Source: Bacteroides sp. OF04-15BH (GTDB taxonomy: Bacteria; Bacteroidota; Bacteroidia; Bacteroidales; Bacteroidaceae). Taken from it: a stretch of DNA of 64,000 nucleotides. Position numbers and translations under genes: made by a program. Under the pieces are notes generated by a model, which was not told the origin of the DNA, made no database searches, and saw only the letters and a list, made by a program, of their open reading frames with translations. The stretch lies in assembly GCF_003477995.1 (NCBI RefSeq), contig NZ_QUEM01000007.1, positions 76,048-140,047 of the forward strand. Reading direction: 5' to 3'. The first letter of the stretch is position 1, and the number at the start of each line of letters is the position of its first letter. Positions 34,786 through 43,908 of this stretch are shown here, in pieces.

Positions 34786-36558
34786 ATGAAAAATCGTAAG
34801 AAAATTAGATATGCGGCATTGTTAGGATGCCTGGCATTGGGAACTACACTTACTTCTTGCAACGATTGGTTGACTCTTTATCCAATGGATAAGATTGTGG
34901 AGGAAAGCTTTTGGGAAGATAAGAAGGATTTGGAAAGTGTTCGCAATGCAGCTTATGTAAATATGGTATCGAATGACTGTATGGAGCGATACATGGTATG
35001 GGGTGAGTTGAGAGCGGATAACTTTGACAAAAATTCCGGTAATGCTCCTTCATCAGATATACAGGACATTTTGAATGTCAACCTAAAACCTTCAAATGGT
35101 TATTTCAATTGGTCCAGTTTTTATGCGACCATTAACTATTGCAACAAGGTTTTGCAGCATGGTCCTGAAATCCTTCAGAAAGACAAGAGTTTTTCTGAGG
35201 CAGAATGGGAAGGTATTCGCGCGGAAATGATCACTTTGAGAGCGTTGAACTATTTCTATCTGCTTCGTACTTTCGAAGATGTGCCGATGGTTTTCACCGC
35301 AATCAATGATGATGATGAAGTGCGTACCTTGAAGGCAACACCTCAGGCTGTTTTATTGGATTCGCTGATCAATCAGTTGGAGTATGTGACTACTACCAAT
35401 ATGACTACCAATTTCGGTAATTCAGCAGATAACAGAGGTTTGATTACAGATAAGGCGGTACATACCGTTTTGGCTGATTTGTATTTGTGGCGTGGTTCTT
35501 ACTATGAGAGTCGTGACAAGGCAAAGGCCGATTCAAACTATCAGGCTTGTATCAAGCAGTGCGATAAGGTTATTGCGCTGAAAGATGAGGAATACCGTAA
35601 GAATAGCATGAATGGTTCAGGTTTCCCGTCTATTGGCGGCGGCAGCGGCTCAACTTCTGATGCAGATAATCCTTACCATCTGATTCAGAATATAGGTATG
35701 GAAGGAGTCGGACTGACCACTTCAAATGCTTATAACGAGATTTTTGGAGACAAGAACAGTTCTGAAAGTATCTTTGAACTTCAGTTTGACGGTACGGTGA
35801 ACTCTAATACAATGGTTCAGAACTTTTATCAGAAGCCTGATAAAAACGGTGTGCTTGTTCCAAGTGTGATTGCCACAACATTGTCTTCTAGTGCAGATGA
35901 TGCAAGCAATGCAGCTTTGTTCTCTAAGACTGACTTGAGAAGATGGGCTTCTATTCAAGACGCTGGTGATGACTCATACGTTATTGTGAAATATGCAGCT
36001 TCTGCTATCGAGCAGTCAGCTTTGAGTGATAATACGGATGTCTCTGGACGAAAAGCACCGGTTTATACTGTAGGAGCAACTGCGAATGCAAACTGGATCT
36101 TTTATCGTTTGACCGATGTGTTGCTGATGAAGGCTGAAGCTATGTGTATGATCGGAACAGATTTGCAGGGAGCTTTTGAATTGGTTAAAGCCGTTAATGA
36201 GCGTGCTAATGCTTATGCCAAGGAATCTGAAAAATTGCCGGATTCACGTGCTAGCAACAAGGATGAGTTGGAAGGCCTGATTCTTCGCGAAAGAAACCGT
36301 GAATTCTTCGGAGAAGGCAAGCGTTGGTTTGACTTGGTTCGTTACGCAATGCGTAAAGGTGAAGCAGATGGACCAACCAAAGCATTCGAAATCTTTGGAA
36401 AGAAGTTCTTGGGAACTCAGGCAAGTACTGCTAAGAATAAGTACAAACAGAGCATGAAGGTGATGTATTCTCCTTATGCAGAATCTGAAATGAAAGCCAA
36501 TCCAGAATTGGTACAGAATCCAATCTGGGATGATCAAAGTACAATTCAAAAAAAGTAA
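34786..36558 (+). CDS. SusD/RagB-type nutrient-binding lipoprotein (first pair)
   Basis: This 590-residue surface lipoprotein forms the lid over the SusC barrel. The lipobox TLTSC follows a short signal (MKNRKKIRYAALLGCLALG). The mature start CNDWLTLYPMDKIVEESFW is typical of SusD. The TPR-like helical core and the C-terminal signature LRERNREFFGEGKRWFDLVRY are intact. It starts 11 bp after SusC. The serine/glycine-rich stretch GGGSGSTSDADNP (about residue 285) is a likely exposed loop. Ligand class cannot be set from sequence. Confidence 0.95.
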   Translation: MKNRKKIRYAALLGCLALGTTLTSCNDWLTLYPMDKIVEESFWEDKKDLESVRNAAYVNMVSNDCMERYMVWGELRADNFDKNSGNAPSSDIQDILNVNLKPSNGYFNWSSFYATINYCNKVLQHGPEILQKDKSFSEAEWEGIRAEMITLRALNYFYLLRTFEDVPMVFTAINDDDEVRTLKATPQAVLLDSLINQLEYVTTTNMTTNFGNSADNRGLITDKAVHTVLADLYLWRGSYYESRDKAKADSNYQACIKQCDKVIALKDEEYRKNSMNGSGFPSIGGGSGSTSDADNPYHLIQNIGMEGVGLTTSNAYNEIFGDKNSSESIFELQFDGTVNSNTMVQNFYQKPDKNGVLVPSVIATTLSSSADDASNAALFSKTDLRRWASIQDAGDDSYVIVKYAASAIEQSALSDNTDVSGRKAPVYTVGATANANWIFYRLTDVLLMKAEAMCMIGTDLQGAFELVKAVNERANAYAKESEKLPDSRASNKDELEGLILRERNREFFGEGKRWFDLVRYAMRKGEADGPTKAFEIFGKKFLGTQASTAKNKYKQSMKVMYSPYAESEMKANPELVQNPIWDDQSTIQKK

Positions 36559-36564
36559 AGAAAG

Positions 36565-38739
36565 ATGAAACCATTTAATAATACAAAGCGGAATTGGATG
36601 CGCAGCCTGGGGCTTGCATGCCTTGGACTCGCAGTCTTTTCAGGTTGCCGTGAAGAGATTAACAAAGATGATTTGTATACCTTTACCGGAGAGACTGTAT
36701 GTAGTTTTTTGGAGAAAAATGACTCCATTTACAGCAAGTACGTGGCTCTGTTGAACGTCGTAAGACAAAGTGACAGAACACAGTCTACTGTGTCAAAGCT
36801 TCTGGCTTCTTACGGTAACTATACTTGTTTTGCTCCAACCAATGAGGCCATCGAAGAGTTCCTCGATTCTGCGTATGTGCAGGGTAAGTTTAATTCCAAG
36901 GACTTTAATGTTTTCTTGGATTCTGCCAAGGCAGAAAAGCATTTGGGTGACTCTCTGGCAAAAGTAATTGTTTATAATAGTATCATTGACTGCGGTAATA
37001 ATACCGCTTTTGAAACCGCAGTATTTCCGGTAGATAATGGAGTTTTCTCCTTGCCGAACATGAATGACCGCTATTTGACCGCAAATACAGCTACCGAAAA
37101 CGGTAAGATGGAGTATTATATCCTGAATGATGTAAAAGTCATCTATAAGGATATTGAGGTAGAAAACGGTTATATCCAGGGAGTAAATAAGGTTATTGCT
37201 CCTTCAAATTCTTCGGTATCTGACTTGTTCAAGAATACCAAGAATATGACCATGTTTGCTACTCTGCTTCAGAAGACCGGTTGGGAAGATTCTATGGGCA
37301 TTGACAAATATCTGGATCAGGACTATGAAGAATTCTATAAGGATCTGGATTTGACCAGTGCTATTCCTGAGAAAATCGGAACTCAGAGCGGTTCAAATGC
37401 GTTGTTGCCAGAACATAGAAAATACGGTTTTACTGTTTTTGCCGAGACAGATGACGTATTTAAGAAGGAACTGGGATTGGAAGATCCAAGTCAGCTGATT
37501 GAGAAACTGAATGAGTATTTGAAGAAGCAATATGACTTCCTGGGCTCTCAAGTTACTTATGGAACATCTGACGAAGATTTGAAGAAACCGGATAATGCCA
37601 TTAACCAGTTTGTGGCTTACCACCTTTTGCCGGTAAGTCTGGCTTCAAACCAGTTGGTAAATCACTGGAATGAGAAAGACTTTGACCGTGAAGAGGCTAA
37701 GAAAGGTAATATCATTGTGACGATTCCTGTGTATGAGTATTACGAGACCATGTCACAAAAGGGTGGTCCTCGTCGTTTGCTGAAGATTACTGAAAGTAGT
37801 AATGAGAGTGGCAAGCGTTTGAACCGTAAGGCCATTATGGATACGAAGACATATAAGGAGAGCAGTGTTGTTATCGAAGGTGCGCTGATCAATACGCAGG
37901 CGGATTCCGTAAATACTGCAAACAGTGCATTGAACGGTTATATTTATCCGATCGACCGTATTCTGGTTTATAACTACGATGTGGTTGACAAGGTGTTGAA
38001 AGAGAGACTGCGTTTCGATTGGGCTTCTTTGTTGCCTGAATTGATTAACTTGGGTTATCGTCGTCCAATGGGACTTTATTCAAACGATAAGAGTTTGATC
38101 TACTTCCCACCGCAGTTCAAGTTGCAGAATATTCAGAGAACTCAGTTCACCGTATTCACTTATTTGAGTGGAGCTACTGCAACCAACTGGTCAGACTATC
38201 AGGGTGACGAGGTATTCGTTGTCGGTAACTATGACTTGACATTGAAATTGCCTCCAGTACCTTATGATGGAACTTATGAGATTCGTTATGCCGTATCTGG
38301 TAACCCTGAGCGTGGTATGTGTCAGGTTTACTTCGGAGAAGAGGGAACAACCTTGGCTCCGGTAGATGTTCCGATGGACTTGCGTATGCCGTATGCAAGT
38401 GCAGGTGGTAAAGGTGGTTTGGCAACTCTGAATGTGGGTTGGGAACTTGGATCTGAGGACCAGAGCTATAATGAAGAGGTTGCCAAGAATCTGCGTAACA
38501 GCGGTTGGGTAAGAGGACCTAGATACTATACAACCCCTACTTCCAACAGTATGGCATACGATAATGCAGCATGTAACAGAAAGATCTTGACTCAGCAGTA
38601 TATGGAAACTGGAAAGACATATTATCTGAGATTCAAGTCTGCTTTGGACAATACACAGACAGAGTTCTTCTGTGACTACATTGAGATGGTTCCGAGTGAA
38701 GTATATGCTCACCCGACAACTCCGGAAGATGAGTGGTAA
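36565..38739 (+). CDS. Fasciclin-domain lipoprotein with C-terminal beta-sandwich (FAS1 x2)
   Basis: The 724-residue lipoprotein has the lipobox VFSGC (Cys28). Two FAS1 units show H1-like TCFAPTNEAIEEFL (87-100) and FTVFAETDDVFKKEL (289-303), with H2-like NGYIQGVNKVIAP (201-213) and NGYIYPIDRILVY (457-469). From about residue 530 a separate region rich in beta strands (YEIRYAVSGNPERGMCQVYFG, ending CDYIEMVP) suggests a galactose-binding-like jelly roll. It starts 6 bp after the first SusD gene. By position it could serve as the surface binding protein that polysaccharide loci usually carry; this is inference. Confidence 0.85.
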   Translation: MKPFNNTKRNWMRSLGLACLGLAVFSGCREEINKDDLYTFTGETVCSFLEKNDSIYSKYVALLNVVRQSDRTQSTVSKLLASYGNYTCFAPTNEAIEEFLDSAYVQGKFNSKDFNVFLDSAKAEKHLGDSLAKVIVYNSIIDCGNNTAFETAVFPVDNGVFSLPNMNDRYLTANTATENGKMEYYILNDVKVIYKDIEVENGYIQGVNKVIAPSNSSVSDLFKNTKNMTMFATLLQKTGWEDSMGIDKYLDQDYEEFYKDLDLTSAIPEKIGTQSGSNALLPEHRKYGFTVFAETDDVFKKELGLEDPSQLIEKLNEYLKKQYDFLGSQVTYGTSDEDLKKPDNAINQFVAYHLLPVSLASNQLVNHWNEKDFDREEAKKGNIIVTIPVYEYYETMSQKGGPRRLLKITESSNESGKRLNRKAIMDTKTYKESSVVIEGALINTQADSVNTANSALNGYIYPIDRILVYNYDVVDKVLKERLRFDWASLLPELINLGYRRPMGLYSNDKSLIYFPPQFKLQNIQRTQFTVFTYLSGATATNWSDYQGDEVFVVGNYDLTLKLPPVPYDGTYEIRYAVSGNPERGMCQVYFGEEGTTLAPVDVPMDLRMPYASAGGKGGLATLNVGWELGSEDQSYNEEVAKNLRNSGWVRGPRYYTTPTSNSMAYDNAACNRKILTQQYMETGKTYYLRFKSALDNTQTEFFCDYIEMVPSEVYAHPTTPEDEW

Positions 38740-38757
38740 TATTAACAAACTGAATTT

Positions 38758-40464
38758 ATGGAAAGAAAATATATGAGATTATTTAAGAAAGGTGTTTTAG
38801 GAGCAGCAGTCATTGCGGGCTGCTCCGCCTGCACCGACACCATAGATGAGCATTATGGCATTTCTGACGGTGTGGCTACCAAAAGTTTGTGGGAGCAGAT
38901 TGTAGAACAGCCAAACTTGAAGAATTTTGCCAAGGTGCTTGAAAAGGTTCATTATTATAATAATGAGACAAAAGCCAGCAATTTGACCTACAAGGATATT
39001 CTGCAGCAGAATAATAAGATGACCGTGTGGGCACCTGTTGACAGCACCTTTGATCTGGATGCAGTATTGGCAGACATCGAAAAGGATGAGTATAGCGTAG
39101 ATCATCGTTTTGTACGCAATCATATCAACTCTTTTGCCCGCAATGTGAGTGGCTCTGAAGCTGACTCTATTACGATGTTGAACTCCAAACTGGGTATTCT
39201 GGATAACAGCCAGAAGAAGTTCAAGGATGTGGATATCGTGGAAGCTAATATTCCGGCTACCAATGGTGTTCTTCATAAATTAAGTGCAACTGTTCCTTTC
39301 CTGAACAACTTGTATGAATATATGCAGACGACACCGGAAGTAAGCAGTCTTTATCAGTATTTTAGTGAGCGCGATACAACTTACCTGGACGAGAACCAGA
39401 GTGTTCAGGGAGGTATTGTCAATGGCGAGGTAACCTGGGCTGATTCTGTTATGATAACTGAAAGTAAGGCCTTTAACTTCTCTTTCCAGTATCGTGGTGA
39501 GACTTGGTCCGGATTGAATGCAAATCTGAAGAATGAGGACAGTACTTTTGTCATGATTATGCCTACCAATACAGGTTGGGACAAGGCAATTGCCAAAACT
39601 TATCCTTATTTTAAATACATGGGCTTTGCTTATGCCAATAAGGATGATAAGAACAAGGAAGGTAAGAAGGTTAATCCGGATACCATTCAGAAGAATCAGT
39701 CTCTCATGTCTATCGTGAACCGTTTGGCTTTCAGCCCGAACAGACAGAAAGACTATACTTTGGAGGATTTCGGTCATACCGATTCTTTGTTTACGACTTC
39801 TTATATTGTAGTAGATACACCTTATTGCAACGATATCTTTAAGGGTATTGAGCCGATCAGAGTAAGTAACGGTTATGTTTATCTTACCGATGATTACCGT
39901 TATAATGTATCTGACGATATAGAAGTTGAGGGTGAAAGTTTCACTTATTTGTATTCTGACGGTATAAACGTTTCAACCCGTGTCAATACAGCTTCTGTAA
40001 CCAGCACATCACGCAATCCAAAGATTAAGGGAAGCATCAGTGGTAACTCTTATGCTTATACAGTTCCATTGTCTTTAAACACTGCAACCAATATTGCGTA
40101 TAAGTTGCCTAATGTTCTGTCTACTAAATATGATATTTATGCAATTATTTTGCCGGAGAACATTCAGGATACTTTGAAGACCAATACCATGCCTTTGAAG
40201 TTTGCTGCAACCATCAACTATTATGATGGAACTTCTGAGTTGGAAAAATCCAAGACATCAGAGGATTTTATCAGCGATACAACCAAGGTTGATACCGTTT
40301 TGTTGTTCAAGGATTTCCAGTTCCCTATTGCTTATCAAGGAGTAGATAATGCTTATCCGACTCTGAAACTGGAGGTAACAGCAGGTCCGCGTGAAATTAA
40401 CAAGAAGTATACGAACAGTATTTATGTGGACAAGATTATCTTGAAAGCTAAAAAAGAAGAGTAG
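38758..40464 (+). CDS. Fasciclin-domain lipoprotein with C-terminal beta domain (third FAS1 protein)
   Basis: The 568-residue lipoprotein's signal ends at AVIAGC (Cys22), with a second cysteine three residues on. A shorter start at the ATG of MRLFKKGV is equally possible. FAS1-like motifs are KMTVWAPVDSTFDLDAVL (87-104) with NGVLHKLSA (169-177), and a weaker second unit STFVMIMPTNTGWDKAI (262-278) with NGYVYLTDDY (371-380). The last ~160 residues look all-beta (YDIYAIILPE, ending YVDKIILKAK) and resemble in layout the end of the preceding protein. It sits between the two SusC/D pairs, 18 bp from each neighbour. Confidence 0.82.
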   Translation: MERKYMRLFKKGVLGAAVIAGCSACTDTIDEHYGISDGVATKSLWEQIVEQPNLKNFAKVLEKVHYYNNETKASNLTYKDILQQNNKMTVWAPVDSTFDLDAVLADIEKDEYSVDHRFVRNHINSFARNVSGSEADSITMLNSKLGILDNSQKKFKDVDIVEANIPATNGVLHKLSATVPFLNNLYEYMQTTPEVSSLYQYFSERDTTYLDENQSVQGGIVNGEVTWADSVMITESKAFNFSFQYRGETWSGLNANLKNEDSTFVMIMPTNTGWDKAIAKTYPYFKYMGFAYANKDDKNKEGKKVNPDTIQKNQSLMSIVNRLAFSPNRQKDYTLEDFGHTDSLFTTSYIVVDTPYCNDIFKGIEPIRVSNGYVYLTDDYRYNVSDDIEVEGESFTYLYSDGINVSTRVNTASVTSTSRNPKIKGSISGNSYAYTVPLSLNTATNIAYKLPNVLSTKYDIYAIILPENIQDTLKTNTMPLKFAATINYYDGTSELEKSKTSEDFISDTTKVDTVLLFKDFQFPIAYQGVDNAYPTLKLEVTAGPREINKKYTNSIYVDKIILKAKKEE

Positions 40465-40481
40465 ACCTTTTCAATTAAACA

Positions 40482-43400
40482 ATGAAGACAATGAAAAAGA
40501 ATATGAGCAATAACTTTATACAGTCGGTACTGAGAGCCAGTGTTTGTCTCTTTGCCTTGTCCGGAGCCAATGCGGTGATGGCACAGGATGCAGTAGCTAC
40601 TTCTGCTGCTACCGATTCAGTAGCGGCACCAAAGAAGAAAGCTCCTCAATATAAAATGAAGGAAGTAACCGGTAAAATCTATGACGGAGCTACCGGTCAG
40701 CCAATGAGTGGTGTGATGGTTCAGGCTTTGAATAATCCTGCTTATTCAGCCCTGACCGAAGAGGACGGTTCATATAAAGTTGAGGTACCTGTATTTGTAC
40801 ACGCACTTTATGTCTCTGCACCGGACTACAATCCGATTCAGATTCCGGTAAAGAAAGACGGAGTTGCCAACGGTTCTTTGAGCAGCAGCAAATTCAAAGG
40901 CTTCTATCAGGATGGAACCGTGATTACTGCTCAGAATACCGTAAGTCTTTCTAATTCTAGTGCACTGTCTGCCGAGACTGAAATTCAGAATCAGTTGGCC
41001 GGAGATGTACGCAGCATCAACCGTAACGGAACACCGGCTCAGGGTGCTTATATGATGATTCGCGGTATTCACAGCTTGAATGCCAATAATCAGCCCTTGA
41101 TTATTCTGGACGGTAACATGATTGATATGCAGAATGACCGTACCAGCTTGCACGTAGGTTATGTAAACAATGTTCTTTCTGGTTTGGATCCGGAAGATAT
41201 TGAGAGTATCCAGGTTTTGAAGAACGGTACCGCTCTTTATGGCGCTAAGGGTGCTAATGGTGTGATCCTTATCAATACCAAGCGCGGTAAGAGCATGGCT
41301 ACCAAGATCAATGTAAACATCTATGGTGGTGTGGTTCTGAAACCACAGACTACAGACATGATGAATGCCGAGCAGTTCCGTGCTTATTTGGGCGATATGC
41401 TGGGAGATCAGGTGAAAGGAACTACCTCTTTGTCTCAGATTCCTTTCCTGAATCAGGATCCTGATTATTTCTGGTATCCTCTTTATCATAACGAAACCGA
41501 TTGGGATAAGGAGATGTATCGCACTACGATGACCCAGAATTACAAGGTGAGCGTAGAAGGTGGTGACGATGTGGCTATGTATAACCTGTCTTTGGGTTAT
41601 TCTCAGGCTAATTCGGCAATGAAGAACAATGACTTCAACCGTTTGAACCTGCGCTTCAACACCGATATCAAGATTGCCAAGAATCTGTCTACCGTAATGG
41701 ACATCGCTTATTCACGTATGGCTTATAACATTCTGGATAACGGATGGGCCGAGAATTACGATGATCAGAACATTGCTGCAATCAACGTATTGGGTCTGGT
41801 ACAGACTCCGTTCTTGAGCAAATATGGTTACTATATTGACGGTACTGACAACAAGCTGAAGGAAAACCTGATTTACGCAGGTAAGTATGCTTCTGATGCC
41901 ACAAGCATTCTGGATAATCCGTTTATGTATGCTTCGGCTTACGGTTCTAATACCGTGTTGAACAATCCGTACTGGATTCTTGAAAACGGTAAGGGTGAAG
42001 AGAAGAACTTTGCGGAGTTGACTCAGTTCAACCTGAATGTAATGCCGAAATGGCAGATCACCAAGCAGTTCTCTATTTCTAACCGTTTCAACTATGCGCT
42101 GAGCAGAAACAACGAGAAATATTATCTGCCGGTTAACGGTACTTCTCCTTATCAGTTGGAGAACTTGGGTAGTGTTACCAGTGTGCTGAAGTCTCAGTTT
42201 ACAAAACAGACTACCATCAACAATGATTTCCGTTTGGATTGGGGCGAGAATTATGGCGCACATGATATCCATGTATTTGGAGGTTGGAGATACAACAACT
42301 ATTCTTATTCTTACAGCTTCCTGAAAGGATATGACAATACCAATGATAAGATGCCAATCTTGAACTATGGTAGAAAGTATATCCAGTATAGCGGTACTAA
42401 CGATAACTGGTCTGATATGGCTTATTACGCTAATGCAGACTATAGCTTCATGAACCGTTATTTCATTCAGGCATCTGTTGCCGCTCAGGCTTCTTCTCGT
42501 TTTGGTAACAATACCGAGCAGGGATTCCAGATGGCAGGTGTGAGCTGGGGAGTATTCCCATCTGTACAGTTGGGTTGGTTGATTTCTTCAGAAAAATGGT
42601 TCCCGTCAATCAAGGGTATCAACTATTTGAAGTTGACTGCCGGATATGATATGACCGGAAATGATGATATCAACTATTATGCAGCCAGCACATACTGGAC
42701 TTCAGAAAAGTACCTGAAAGAGTCTATCGGTTTGGTGATGAAGAATATCGATAACCCGAAGATTCAGTGGGAGACTACAACCCAATATAATGTGGGATTG
42801 GAAGGTAGCTTTATCAACAACCGTTTGCAGGCTGGTTTGAACCTGTATTGGGCAAACACCGATCACCTGTTGGTTAAGGAGAAGGTGAGCTACATGACCG
42901 GTTTGGATGAGTACTGGACAAACAACGGTGCTATGAAGAATGCCGGTTTTGAAGTAAATGCCAACGCGATTCTGGTAAATCGTAAGAACTGGAAATGGCA
43001 GGTAGGTGCTACCGTAGGTCACTATAAGAATGAAATCACTGAATTGCCTTCTTCTGACGTAATCGAGATCAAGGATTACAAGAACGAAAAGGTGGTAAGC
43101 ACGATTCAGGGTTACACTTCTTCAATCTACGGAGAGGATAACGTCCTGACAGCAGTAGGACATGCAGCCGGAGTATTCTATGGATATCAGACTGCCGGTG
43201 TCTTTGCTTCAGATGCTGACGCCAAGTGTCATGTAAATCCGACAACCGGTGAGAAGGAGTATCTGAAATATCCGACAGGATTGACTGATGCAAATCTGGC
43301 ATCAAAGAACTTCCAGGCTGGTGATGTTCATTTTGTAGACCAGAATGGTGACGGTTGGATTACTGAAGCCGACAAGGTTGTCATCGGTGATCCGAATCCG

Positions 43401-43895
43401 GATATCTATGGTAATATTTACACAATGCTGAGCTATAAGAGATTTACTTTGAATGTTAATTTGAAGTATTCTTTGGGTAATGATGTTTATAACTACCAGC
43501 GCTCTAAGATTGAAGGTGGAAACAGTTTCTACAACCAAAGCACTGCAATGGTTAACCGTTGGACTTACGAAGGACAGCAGACTGATATTCCACGTGCTTG
43601 CTATACAAGCAGTGACAACTGGAGAAACAACGAGCGTTTCTCAGATCGTTGGATCGAGGACGGATCTTACTTGAAGATCAAGAACATCCGTTTGACTTAC
43701 GATATTCCAGTGTCAACAAGCTGGTTGCAGGGACTGAAGGTTTGGGGTGAAGCCAATGATGTATTCACCGTAACCAAGTACTTGGGTACCGATCCGGAAA
43801 TCTCCGCTTCAAACAACATTTTGTATCAGGGAATTGACAATGGTATGATGCCATTGACCCGTAGCTTTAATATTGGTGTTTCTATTAACTTGTAA
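40482..43895 (+). CDS. SusC/RagA-type TonB-dependent outer-membrane transporter (second pair)
   Basis: This 1137-residue barrel protein has a signal peptide ending near NAVMAQD, then an unusual Ala/Ser/Lys linker (DSVAAPKKKAPQYKMKE). A carboxypeptidase-like domain (VTGKIYDGATGQPMSGVMV) precedes the plug, which contains MIRGIHSLNANNQPLIILDG and IQVLKNGTALYGAKGANGVI. A calcium-loop-like DQNGDGWITEADKVV lies late in the barrel. The end TRSFNIGVSINL lacks the terminal Phe seen in the first SusC. The N-terminal third differs clearly from the first copy, so the two are unlikely to be a recent duplication and may bind different ligands. Confidence 0.94.
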   Translation: MKTMKKNMSNNFIQSVLRASVCLFALSGANAVMAQDAVATSAATDSVAAPKKKAPQYKMKEVTGKIYDGATGQPMSGVMVQALNNPAYSALTEEDGSYKVEVPVFVHALYVSAPDYNPIQIPVKKDGVANGSLSSSKFKGFYQDGTVITAQNTVSLSNSSALSAETEIQNQLAGDVRSINRNGTPAQGAYMMIRGIHSLNANNQPLIILDGNMIDMQNDRTSLHVGYVNNVLSGLDPEDIESIQVLKNGTALYGAKGANGVILINTKRGKSMATKINVNIYGGVVLKPQTTDMMNAEQFRAYLGDMLGDQVKGTTSLSQIPFLNQDPDYFWYPLYHNETDWDKEMYRTTMTQNYKVSVEGGDDVAMYNLSLGYSQANSAMKNNDFNRLNLRFNTDIKIAKNLSTVMDIAYSRMAYNILDNGWAENYDDQNIAAINVLGLVQTPFLSKYGYYIDGTDNKLKENLIYAGKYASDATSILDNPFMYASAYGSNTVLNNPYWILENGKGEEKNFAELTQFNLNVMPKWQITKQFSISNRFNYALSRNNEKYYLPVNGTSPYQLENLGSVTSVLKSQFTKQTTINNDFRLDWGENYGAHDIHVFGGWRYNNYSYSYSFLKGYDNTNDKMPILNYGRKYIQYSGTNDNWSDMAYYANADYSFMNRYFIQASVAAQASSRFGNNTEQGFQMAGVSWGVFPSVQLGWLISSEKWFPSIKGINYLKLTAGYDMTGNDDINYYAASTYWTSEKYLKESIGLVMKNIDNPKIQWETTTQYNVGLEGSFINNRLQAGLNLYWANTDHLLVKEKVSYMTGLDEYWTNNGAMKNAGFEVNANAILVNRKNWKWQVGATVGHYKNEITELPSSDVIEIKDYKNEKVVSTIQGYTSSIYGEDNVLTAVGHAAGVFYGYQTAGVFASDADAKCHVNPTTGEKEYLKYPTGLTDANLASKNFQAGDVHFVDQNGDGWITEADKVVIGDPNPDIYGNIYTMLSYKRFTLNVNLKYSLGNDVYNYQRSKIEGGNSFYNQSTAMVNRWTYEGQQTDIPRACYTSSDNWRNNERFSDRWIEDGSYLKIKNIRLTYDIPVSTSWLQGLKVWGEANDVFTVTKYLGTDPEISASNNILYQGIDNGMMPLTRSFNIGVSINL

Positions 43896-43908
43896 AACAT
43901 TGAGTATA

